Assembly (NCBI GenBank): GCA_964587625.1
Contig: CAZPLU010000035.1
Span: 1-25,497 of the forward strand
DNA from: DAOPZJ01 sp964587625
GTDB taxonomy: Bacteria; Bacillota; Clostridia; Oscillospirales; JAKOTC01
Direction of reading: 5' to 3'
DNA: 25,497 bases
A model generated the notes under the pieces. That model ran no database searches, was not told the origin of the DNA, and saw only the letters and a program-made list of their open reading frames with translations. Positions 15,987-22,866 of this stretch are shown here, piece by piece. Position numbers and translations under genes: made by a program. The first letter of the stretch is position 1, and each line of letters opens with the position of its first letter.

Positions 15987-17324
15987 ATGAAAATCATTCT
16001 TGAACAAGCGCTTCACAGTTTGACAAGGCGGAAACTCCTCTCGGCGCTGATCATCATCATGATGACGGTCGGCTTGTTTTTGATCATCGGCTCGATGGGG
16101 TACGCCGAACACAATGAAGAGCGCGTGGACGATTTTTATTCGGCATATCCCGAGGATGAATACCGGTTTTTTGTCAACATGAATGAAGACGGGGCAAAGC
16201 GTTATGAAGACGGGGAAATCGCCCTTGCAGAAATCCAAAAACAATTTCAGGCGTTGAATAATGCCGGCACGTTTGACTTTATGCATTTCACGACGCGCGA
16301 TCAGTGGCTGGAGATTTATGATCCTAAAGTCGGCGACAATTGCCTGACCGGTTATCAGCAGTACAACCCGTACAGGGATTTTCGGTATATCAAAGAGGAA
16401 GGCAAATATACGTCTTCTGTAAACGCATATTCGGTTGACGGACGCGTGTTTGACCGTTTTCGTCTCAGGGTCGCCGCCGGCCGCGATTTTTCGGACTTTG
16501 ACCACAAAGATTTTTATGCCGAAACAATTCCGATCGTGTGCGGTTGGGAGTGGAGCAGGGCATATAAAATCGGCGATACGGTCCAAGGCATCATTTTGTT
16601 AAACGGTACCGACACGCGGACTTTTCAAATCGTCGGATTTTTGGAACCCGGAATTTCCATTTTACCGCCCGATGCCACCAATGCAGACGCGATTGTTTCG
16701 CTGGATACCTATGTTTTGGCGCCGTATTTGGACTGCACCTACGCGAAGGACGAAGATGCCGACTATTTTAATATTTCCTGTTTGTTCGAGGGGATCGTTT
16801 TTACAAAAACGATTCCCAATCCGGCGGTCGCTTTTGCCAAACAAACGGGGATGGGGAATGTCGGAAACGGCAAACGGGTGATGATGATCGGCGACAGTTT
16901 TAAGAAAAGCGCGGAAAATTATTTTGACTTGATGCTGGTCGCCTCAATCTTAATTCTTGCAAGCAGCACGCTTTGTCTGTCTTTGAATTTGGCGAACAAG
17001 CTGATGGCCTCGTTCAAGACCTACGCCATCCATCTGATTTCGGGGGGCACGATTGCAAAAATCAAACTGTTCATGCTGTTTGAGGTGCTTGTGATCATGG
17101 TGATCTCCGATATCGCGGCATTCATATGCGCAATGTTTTTCGGCGGCGGGGTGTTTACATACAACGAAATGGGCATCTTCGGCGTGCAGGTATCCCGAAT
17201 CAGCCCGTTCGCCGCCGCCTGCGCCGTCGGAGTGAGCGTCGCGGTCTCGCTGGTCGCGCTCGCGTTCCCGCTGATTAAGCTCTCGGTCGTGGAATATGAC
17301 ACGCTGCTGCGCGGAAAGGAATAG
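15987..17324 (+). CDS. FtsX/MacB-like permease, long form (C4)
   Basis: 445 residues. ATG at 15987 follows AAAGGA and matches the start of the C2 homologue; the open frame upstream overlaps the lipoprotein and is a shadow. Helix 1 spans about 18-38. The extracellular domain contains AGRDFSDFD, then IPIVCG and KIGDTV, a good MacB-core signature. The coupling loop FKTYAIHLISGGTI near residue 342 matches C2 closely, as does the GIFGVQVSRI stretch between helices 3 and 4. The C terminus is VEYDTLLRGKE. The gap to the short permease is two bases, implying coupled translation. Confidence 0.86.
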   Translation: MKIILEQALHSLTRRKLLSALIIIMMTVGLFLIIGSMGYAEHNEERVDDFYSAYPEDEYRFFVNMNEDGAKRYEDGEIALAEIQKQFQALNNAGTFDFMHFTTRDQWLEIYDPKVGDNCLTGYQQYNPYRDFRYIKEEGKYTSSVNAYSVDGRVFDRFRLRVAAGRDFSDFDHKDFYAETIPIVCGWEWSRAYKIGDTVQGIILLNGTDTRTFQIVGFLEPGISILPPDATNADAIVSLDTYVLAPYLDCTYAKDEDADYFNISCLFEGIVFTKTIPNPAVAFAKQTGMGNVGNGKRVMMIGDSFKKSAENYFDLMLVASILILASSTLCLSLNLANKLMASFKTYAIHLISGGTIAKIKLFMLFEVLVIMVISDIAAFICAMFFGGGVFTYNEMGIFGVQVSRISPFAAACAVGVSVAVSLVALAFPLIKLSVVEYDTLLRGKE

Positions 17325-17326
17325 AG

Positions 17327-18478
17327 ATGATTAAAAAGTCAGCATGGAATCCCGGCGGAAAAGAAAAAGCCGTGAAAAAGCCGAAGAAGAAGCGCGCGAA
17401 GCTCCGGTTCAAAATCGAGGAGCTCGCGCTGGTGGTGATTTTTGCGGCGATCGGGGTCGGTACAATTTTTTTCGGGAGTTACGCGGTCGAAAAATACGAA
17501 ATTAATAAAGCGGCCCGGGGAATTTTTAGCCCCAATGTGCTGGTTTTGGGCGTACGGGGGATCGACGGCAATTTTGATGACACAAATGTGGTTGACCTTA
17601 CAAAAGAAGTGATGGACTTTATCAATACCGAAGGAGACGTCGCGGTATATCAGTGGTTGCTCTCTGGCAAGCAGCTGCCGTCTTTTGCGATCGCTTTCAA
17701 AGGGGATGTGCCGACTAATGCCCGAATCGTATACGGGCGATATTTTGTGGAAAGTGATTTTTTGGGCGACAATGCCGCCTGTGTTTTGGGTCAGGGGGTG
17801 TATTTTGGCAACATTTCCACAAGAGATGGGATGAATTATTATTCCGCATCGTCAAAGACCTATGAGGCGGTCGGGGCGATCGGATATCCGATCATCAGCA
17901 GCGCCAACAATATTAAATTGTATGGTTTAAATGCATATGGGGCGCAATTAAACGAACTCTTGCCGTTTTTCGTCGATTTCACCGACGAGAGCAGAACCGA
18001 TGCATTGAAAGAGAAATTTACGGCGCTTTTAACCGCGCATCATGTTAAGGTTGTGGAGATGGAAGTCCCGAGTTCCGACTTCACGGTGTCGGGGTTTTTT
18101 AACATGGAATTGCTCAACCTGATCATGCTAATTTTCGCCTGCTTCTGCGTGGTGCTGTCGACCGTGCCGCTGACGCTGTTTTGGGCCGAACGGCGCAAGA
18201 AACGGGTGGCGGTGCAGCGAATGCTCGGGTTTTCGAGCGCGTTTACGCTTTGGCGGATGTTCGGGCGGCTGATGATTTTATTTCATTTGGGGTTTTTGCT
18301 GAGTTACGGCGTTTATGCGGTCATCGCCGAAATCGGCTATTTGAATCTGAAATCGTTCTTTTCGGCGGAGATGGCGGTGGCGTATCTGGGCGCGTTGGTT
18401 TTTAACATTTTAATCGCGATCGTGCCGTTCGCGCAGACCATGCGGGTCGAGCCGGGCGACGCGCTGAGGAGGGAGTGA
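17327..18478 (+). CDS. FtsX/MacB-like permease, short form (C4)
   Basis: 383 residues, longer than the others because of a very basic cytoplasmic N terminus (a Lys/Arg-rich run over residues 11-30) before helix 1 at about 35-55. The extracellular domain shows GRYFVESDF then AACVLG, the MacB-core pattern. The coupling loop is RVAVQRMLGF near residue 292, followed by helices matching C2 almost residue for residue and ending VEPGDALRRE. It is the partner of the long permease just upstream. The conserved C-terminal third joined to a diverged extracellular domain is the clearest mosaic pattern among the permeases. Confidence 0.86.
   Translation: MIKKSAWNPGGKEKAVKKPKKKRAKLRFKIEELALVVIFAAIGVGTIFFGSYAVEKYEINKAARGIFSPNVLVLGVRGIDGNFDDTNVVDLTKEVMDFINTEGDVAVYQWLLSGKQLPSFAIAFKGDVPTNARIVYGRYFVESDFLGDNAACVLGQGVYFGNISTRDGMNYYSASSKTYEAVGAIGYPIISSANNIKLYGLNAYGAQLNELLPFFVDFTDESRTDALKEKFTALLTAHHVKVVEMEVPSSDFTVSGFFNMELLNLIMLIFACFCVVLSTVPLTLFWAERRKKRVAVQRMLGFSSAFTLWRMFGRLMILFHLGFLLSYGVYAVIAEIGYLNLKSFFSAEMAVAYLGALVFNILIAIVPFAQTMRVEPGDALRRE
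18164..18478 (+). repeat. Type II short-permease 3' block, copy 2
   Basis: Gap-free near-identical match to 8635-8949, covering the coding region for the last membrane portion and the C terminus. Confidence 0.75.
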
Positions 18479-18760
18479 ATACAAGTGTCGAAGTTTATCG
18501 AATCATGTCAAAAAGAAAATCGGGGAATATAGGATCATTACCTTGACAACAAATAACAAATGGTGTAATATACCAATATAGATATCAGAGAACGAGCGAA
18601 TGAGGAAAATATAAAAAGCGAACGGAATTTGCAATTTTAAGTTACAATCCGGGGATTTGCCATACACATTCATTCATAACATATAACCGAAAACTAAATT
18701 GTGGACAACACAGCGAATTCGCTTTGAGTAAAATTAAAAAGACAGGATCCTGAAAACACG
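18479..18760 (+). other. Leader region of C5
   Basis: This gene-free spacer carries the C5 promoter and a long untranslated leader. It is not a copy of the C2-C4 leader but shares a similar order of elements. A perfect 12-bp palindrome, AGCGAATTCGCT, lies at 18712-18723 and could bind a regulator. No terminator is visible after the C4 permease. Confidence 0.45.
18543..18571 (+). promoter_or_regulatory. Sigma-A-type promoter of C5
   Basis: TTGACA at 18543-18548, 17-base spacer, TAATAT at 18566-18571. Around the expected start point CCAATATAGATATC resembles CCAACAGATAGAATC of the other cassettes. Flanking sequence is otherwise diverged, so the promoter appears conserved by selection. Confidence 0.82.
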
Positions 18761-18940
18761 ATGGGCGCATGGAAACGACTCCTTTTTTGGATGCGTTTGA
18801 TCTTCGCCGGAGACGGTTTAGGCCGAACCGGTTCCGCTGATTTATTCAATAATGAATCGGAGAAGATCAAACGGCATGTCACCTGTCGGCCGGATCGGCC
18901 CAACAAGCCGGTGCGGGAAGTGTTGCTCTTGGACAGTTGA
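18761..18940 (+). CDS. Small basic conserved protein (C5), diverged 59-aa form
   Basis: 59-residue ORF starting MGAWKRLLFWMRL. It aligns with the 71-residue proteins of C2 and C3 but lacks about 12 residues in the N-terminal half. Conserved points are AW near the start, FAGDGLGRTG, EKIKRHVTCRP, NKPVREVL and the terminal LDS followed by the same TGACCCGGGG context. Many base changes are silent or conservative, supporting a real protein. The ribosome binding site is weaker than in C2 and C3 (AGGA, spaced far). It precedes the secreted peptide gene by 151 bases. Function is unknown. Confidence 0.62.
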   Translation: MGAWKRLLFWMRLIFAGDGLGRTGSADLFNNESEKIKRHVTCRPDRPNKPVREVLLLDS

Positions 18941-18999
18941 CCCGGGGCGCGGAATCCGGACAGCCGGAATCGTTCCGACGACAGGAGAAAATTTCCGCG
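18941..18999 (+). promoter_or_regulatory. Structured RNA spacer (C5)
   Basis: After the small-ORF stop the conserved CCCGGGG is followed by CGCGGAA (18948-18954), which pairs with TTCCGCG (18993-18999). Inside, TCCGG-ACAG-CCGGA forms a perfect hairpin. The helix sequences differ from C2 and C3 but a closing stem in the same place, followed by GGGACAA, is retained. Confidence 0.45.
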
Positions 19000-19091
19000 G
19001 GACAACTTCAAATCCGATTGTCAGGTTTCGGCCTGTTCAATCGTTTATAACGTGGGGGGGTAGCGTTTTCGCTTCCCGGAAAGGATGCAAT

Positions 19092-19451
19092 ATGAAAAAG
19101 TCAATCAAATTGATCGCTGCTGTGCTGATGGCTGCGGTTTTGGTCTTCACGCTGTGCATTGGGTTGTCGGCTGAAAACGGAAGTTTCAGCAGCGGACCCG
19201 TCTCCGGAGGTTGTTCGTATTCGGCGCAAGGCGGATCGTTTTTGTGGAACGCCGGTATGTCTTGCTCAAGGGATCATACATTTTATGATCTTTATTGGGC
19301 AGGTGTGTATATCGGCAGTGCCGACAGCGACGCTTCATCATCCATCGGGGACTCCGGCAGCATCTCTTCGACACCTCCCGATTCCGCCGACTGGGCATAT
19401 TCGTCGGCAGCGTACGGCGATGCGAAGTTTGGTTCCTTTGATATCAATTAA
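19092..19451 (+). CDS. Secreted bacteriocin-like peptide precursor (C5)
   Basis: 119 residues, with a GGAAAGGA ribosome binding site. Sec signal MKKSIKLIAAVL ends at GLSA, with cleavage near residue 27. The mature part of about 92 residues is Ser/Gly-rich with aromatic residues and two cysteines (Cys41 and Cys58) suited to a disulfide. The C-terminal block ADWAYSSAAYGDAKFGSF matches the two gene remnants at 20975 and 22627, which read ADWSYSSSYWGNIDSGQF. This defines a peptide subfamily with a Trp/Tyr-rich C terminus. That ending loosely recalls lactococcin-972-type bacteriocins, a resemblance I cannot confirm by eye. The lipoprotein gene follows after 14 bases without an intergenic stem-loop. 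Confidence 0.72.
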   Translation: MKKSIKLIAAVLMAAVLVFTLCIGLSAENGSFSSGPVSGGCSYSAQGGSFLWNAGMSCSRDHTFYDLYWAGVYIGSADSDASSSIGDSGSISSTPPDSADWAYSSAAYGDAKFGSFDIN

Positions 19452-19465
19452 AGGAGATATTCAGC

Positions 19466-20974
19466 ATGAAAAAAAAGATGATTGCAAAAACAATATCTGT
19501 TTTCGTCATGCTGATTCTGCTCTGCGCCGGCTGTGTGCCGGCGCAGAGCAGAACAGCGGCGGAGGTGAAATTTCCGTTGGCGGTGCGCGACTGCGCGCCG
19601 AAACAATCGCGGAATTATTGCAACACGAGATATTATTTGACCGCCGACCACGTTCTTTACGGTTGGGGTGCCAATTACGCTTACCTGCTCGGACTTTCTT
19701 TGCCGGAACAATATACATCGGATCAACCGGTTAAATTAACGGACGGCGTGATGGATGTGGAGGGCTGCGGAGCGACGACATTTATTTTAAAAAGCGACAA
19801 GACCCTATGGGTGATCGGGAATTATCCGAACCCCGAGACGGGCGGGAATTATTGCGAGCGGTTTATGCAAATCGCAGAAAACGTAGCCGAAATCCAAAAC
19901 TGCAACCACAATATGTTTTGCTGTTATGTATTGAAAGACACCGGCGACCTATACATCATCGGGTCAATGAACGGGAGCAACCTGTGTGAAAATCCGGAAA
20001 TGCGCTTGGTGGATTCGGGTGTGACGCGGTTAAATTATTATTTTTATGAAAGTGAAGGCGACGGTCTCGTCTATGAAATCATAAACACGACAATGGTCAC
20101 CAATTACTATTTCGCATATTATAAACAAAATAACATTTGGTACTTATCCGAAGATGGAACGGGGAACCGCAATACGGAAATGAAACACGAAAATGTCCGG
20201 AAAGCGGCTCCTTACCCCAGTTATTTTATAGACGGTGAAAATAATTTTTGCGTCGAAGGTTATTATTCTACGGGCGGCGAAGAAGATCAGTTGAAAGTTG
20301 AAATAAAACCGACGAACGGGAAAAAGATCATCGCACGGGATGTAGCCGAATGTTTTGACGGGGCGGGCAGGGCGTATGGATATTTGACCAAAGACGGGGA
20401 CCTTTATTATACCGGAACCGGTTTGAAAGATATCGATACAGGCAAAATCGTCGGATATGGAACCGTAAAAGCGGCCGGAAACGTAAAACATGTTTATCAA
20501 TTCAAAATCAACGAATACCAAACGACATTGTATTTCTTGAAAGAGGACGATTCGCTTTGGGCGATCGGCGACAATTCTTGGGTTGCGGGCGACGGGTCTG
20601 CTCCGACTTCCATTTACAAAGAAAACCGCTCGGTTTATTCGGAAACAGATGTAACCGTGACCGATGTGTTGAAAGAACCCGTCAAGATCCTTGACAACGT
20701 GGCGGAATTTACTTCAAATTATTATGTTAAAATAGCGGTCACCAAAGATGGGAAACGTTATGTCTGGGGACAACATGTCGTCGCGGCCGTTGCGACCGCA
20801 TTCGGTTATGCCGCAAATGAGACGGATCCGGAAGCATATATCACTTCAAAACGGGGAACCGCGGTGGACTGCAATCAATGGTTGGATGAAAGGCAGACCT
20901 ATATGCGTAAGGACATTTATTTAGTGCCGACATTATGGGAGGATGTGTTCGGGCAGCCGTTCCCGGGGGATTGA
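19466..20974 (+). CDS. RCC1-like beta-propeller lipoprotein, type I (C5)
   Basis: 502 residues, ATG at 19466 after AAAGGAGA. Signal MKKKMIAKTISVF with lipobox LLCAGC at Cys23. Eight propeller units lie near residues 65 (LYGWG), 113 (LWVIG), 161 (LYIIG), 223 (IWYLS), 261, 312 (LYYTG), 363 (LWAIG) and 431 (RYVWG), ending with VPTLWEDVFGQPFPGD. It is the complete reference for the fragments at both window ends. The lipobox codons contain a strong inverted repeat (19515-19553). No permeases follow; instead a peptide-gene remnant and another lipoprotein follow. It is predicted to sit on the outer membrane surface and may bind the C5 peptide, an inference from pairing. Confidence 0.88.
   Translation: MKKKMIAKTISVFVMLILLCAGCVPAQSRTAAEVKFPLAVRDCAPKQSRNYCNTRYYLTADHVLYGWGANYAYLLGLSLPEQYTSDQPVKLTDGVMDVEGCGATTFILKSDKTLWVIGNYPNPETGGNYCERFMQIAENVAEIQNCNHNMFCCYVLKDTGDLYIIGSMNGSNLCENPEMRLVDSGVTRLNYYFYESEGDGLVYEIINTTMVTNYYFAYYKQNNIWYLSEDGTGNRNTEMKHENVRKAAPYPSYFIDGENNFCVEGYYSTGGEEDQLKVEIKPTNGKKIIARDVAECFDGAGRAYGYLTKDGDLYYTGTGLKDIDTGKIVGYGTVKAAGNVKHVYQFKINEYQTTLYFLKEDDSLWAIGDNSWVAGDGSAPTSIYKENRSVYSETDVTVTDVLKEPVKILDNVAEFTSNYYVKIAVTKDGKRYVWGQHVVAAVATAFGYAANETDPEAYITSKRGTAVDCNQWLDERQTYMRKDIYLVPTLWEDVFGQPFPGD
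19515..19553 (+). promoter_or_regulatory. Stem-loop inside lipobox codons (C5)
   Basis: A perfect 17-bp inverted repeat around TGTGT, with core arms GCTCTGCGCCGGC and GCCGGCGCAGAGC. It lies about 50 bases into the gene, over the codons for LLCAGCVPAQS. It is present in C5-C8 and absent from the C2, C3 and C4 lipoproteins. Confidence 0.75.
19595..20636 (+). repeat. 1,042-bp exact repeat R, copy 2
   Basis: Identical by eye to 1-1042 and 24456-25497. The base before it is C here and T at 24455. The base after it is A here and T at 1043. Confidence 0.85.
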
Positions 20975-21097
20975 AACATCGGAAGAAACGAAACTCCATG
21001 CTTCGGATATATAACGCCTGCGCCACAAGATTATGCCGACTGGAGCTACAGTTCGTCTTATTGGGGGAATATAGATTCCGGACAATTTTCTTGGTAA
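20975..21097 (+). pseudogene. Remnant 3' end of a secreted peptide gene, after C5
   Basis: Directly after the C5 lipoprotein TGA, and in the same frame, 40 sense codons run to a TAA. The product ends ADWSYSSSYWGNIDSGQFSW, clearly homologous to the C terminus of the C5 secreted peptide (ADWAYSSAAYGDAKFGSF). No start codon, signal peptide or ribosome binding site remains, so this is most simply a peptide gene whose 5' part was deleted. Readthrough of the TGA would instead append it to the lipoprotein; nothing here shows that this happens. Confidence 0.65.
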
Positions 21098-21129
21098 GCG
21101 TTTTCGAAATAAAATGCGGGGGTAACATC

Positions 21130-22626
21130 ATGAAAAAAATTGCATTTAAAAAAGGTTTCGCCATTTTCGTCATGCTGCTCCTGCTCTGCGCCGGCTGTGT
21201 GCCGGCGCAGAGCGGGACAGCGGCGGCGGAGGTGAAATTTCCGTTGGCGGTGCGCGACTGCGCGCCGAGGCAAATGCAAAATTATTTCGGCACTCATTAT
21301 TACCTGACCGCCGATCATACGCTTTACGGCTGGGGCAGGAATTTCGGCTACGCGCTGGGTCTGCCGTTGCCGGAACAATATGTCTCGAATCAACCGGTCA
21401 AACTGGCGGAAGACGTGATGAACGTGCAGGGCTGCGGACATGCCTCGTTTATCGTAAAATCCGACAAAACGCTCTGGGTGATCGGAAATTACCCGAATTA
21501 CGAAACGGGCGGGGATTATTGCGAACAGTTTATCAAAATCGCAGACGGTGTGGCGGAAATAAGGAGCTGCGGCTCAAATACGTTTTGCTGCTTCATTTTA
21601 AAAGATAACGGAGACATGTACGTCATCGGCACGACGCGGGGAACCAAGGGAACCATGAAATGCAGTAATCCCGAGATGCGCCTGATCGATTCGGGCGTGA
21701 CGCATTTAAACGGACCTTTTACCCAGGCGCAGGGAGAGGGCAGGATTATTGAAATCATCTCTCTGGATATTTTTCACGATTTTTTTTCGTATTATAAACA
21801 AGACACGATTTGGTATTTGAGCGAAGACGAAAATGGGAATTTTACCTCCGAAAAGAAGCATGAAAATGTTAAGTCATCCACACAATTTGCGTATGGATAT
21901 ATTGACGGAAATAATCGTTTTTGTCTCGAAGGTTATTATGTGACCGAGGACGGGACCGAATTGAAACCGACCAACGGGGTAAAAGTGGTGGCGAAAAACT
22001 TAGCGCAGTTATTTGGAGGTGAAGGACTTATTTTCGGTTATCTCACTTTGGACGGTGATTTATATTATACCGGAAATAATTTTATCGATGTCGATACCGG
22101 AAACGCGGTCGAGGTTGGGACGGTCAAAGTAGCGAAAAACGTAAAATACATCGATCAGAGCGTTCAGGACTCCGTCATGTATTTTTTAAAAGAGGATGAC
22201 TCGCTTTGGGCGATAGGAAGCAATAAATACGTGATAGGGGACGGTTCGGTTCCGACATCAGTTTATCAGGACAACCGCTCCGTGTATTTGGAAATGAATT
22301 TGACAGTGATCGATGAATGGAAAGAACCGGTAAAAATATTGGATCATGTGTCGGAATTCACTTCATGCGCTGATTCTAAGATTGCAATTACCAAAGATGG
22401 GAAACGGTATATTTGGGGAACGAGTATTATTGATGCGATTCCGAACGCGGGCGGCTATTCGCCGGACGGAGACACAGGGAATGCATATATCACCTCAAAA
22501 CGGGCGTCTTCTTTGGAAGAATCCAACCGAATGCAGGTGGAACTGGCCGCTTACCGGCGCGCGGATGTTTATTTAGTGCCGACATTGTGGGAGGACGTGT
22601 TCGGGCAGCCGTTTCTGGGGGATTGA
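21130..22626 (+). CDS. RCC1-like beta-propeller lipoprotein, type I (C6)
   Basis: 498 residues, ATG at 21130 after GCGGGGGT. The frame is open further upstream but that part has no signal, so the MKKIAFKKGF start is chosen. Lipobox LLCAGC at Cys23. The propeller layout matches C5 but the sequence is diverged throughout, with the first unit LYGWGRNFGYALG and a later one LWAIGSNKYVIGDGS. It ends VPTLWEDVFGQPFLGD. It lies outside the exact repeat R, so this copy is not an assembly duplicate. No own promoter or peptide gene is seen upstream, only the remnant, so it is probably transcribed from the C5 promoter. Confidence 0.87.
   Translation: MKKIAFKKGFAIFVMLLLLCAGCVPAQSGTAAAEVKFPLAVRDCAPRQMQNYFGTHYYLTADHTLYGWGRNFGYALGLPLPEQYVSNQPVKLAEDVMNVQGCGHASFIVKSDKTLWVIGNYPNYETGGDYCEQFIKIADGVAEIRSCGSNTFCCFILKDNGDMYVIGTTRGTKGTMKCSNPEMRLIDSGVTHLNGPFTQAQGEGRIIEIISLDIFHDFFSYYKQDTIWYLSEDENGNFTSEKKHENVKSSTQFAYGYIDGNNRFCLEGYYVTEDGTELKPTNGVKVVAKNLAQLFGGEGLIFGYLTLDGDLYYTGNNFIDVDTGNAVEVGTVKVAKNVKYIDQSVQDSVMYFLKEDDSLWAIGSNKYVIGDGSVPTSVYQDNRSVYLEMNLTVIDEWKEPVKILDHVSEFTSCADSKIAITKDGKRYIWGTSIIDAIPNAGGYSPDGDTGNAYITSKRASSLEESNRMQVELAAYRRADVYLVPTLWEDVFGQPFLGD
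21183..21213 (+). promoter_or_regulatory. Stem-loop inside lipobox codons (C6)
   Basis: The 13-bp core arms GCTCTGCGCCGGC and GCCGGCGCAGAGC around TGTGT are identical to C5, although flanking codons differ. Confidence 0.72.
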
Positions 22627-22749
22627 AACATCGGAAGAAACGAAACTCCATGCTTCGGATATATAACGCTTGCACCACAAAATTATGCCGACTGGAGCTA
22701 CAGTTCGTCTTATTGGGGGAATATGGATTCGGGGCAATTTTCCTGGTAA
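22627..22749 (+). pseudogene. Remnant 3' end of a secreted peptide gene, after C6
   Basis: Second copy of the 40-codon in-frame tail, ending ADWSYSSSYWGNMDSGQFSW. It differs from the first copy at about seven bases, four of them silent. This is more than expected for freely decaying DNA, though the sample is tiny. The same TGA separates it from the lipoprotein frame. Confidence 0.65.
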
Positions 22750-22835
22750 AGCGCTTAAGAAATAAAATGCGGGGGTAACATCATGAAAAAAATTGCATTT
22801 AAAAAAGGTTTCGCCATTTTCGTCATGCTGTCCCT

Positions 22836-22866
22836 GCTCTGCGCCGGCTGTGTGCCGGCGCAGAGC
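22836..22866 (+). promoter_or_regulatory. Stem-loop inside lipobox codons (C7)
   Basis: Same 13-bp core arms and TGTGT loop as C5 and C6. Flanking bases add three further pairs here. Confidence 0.72.
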
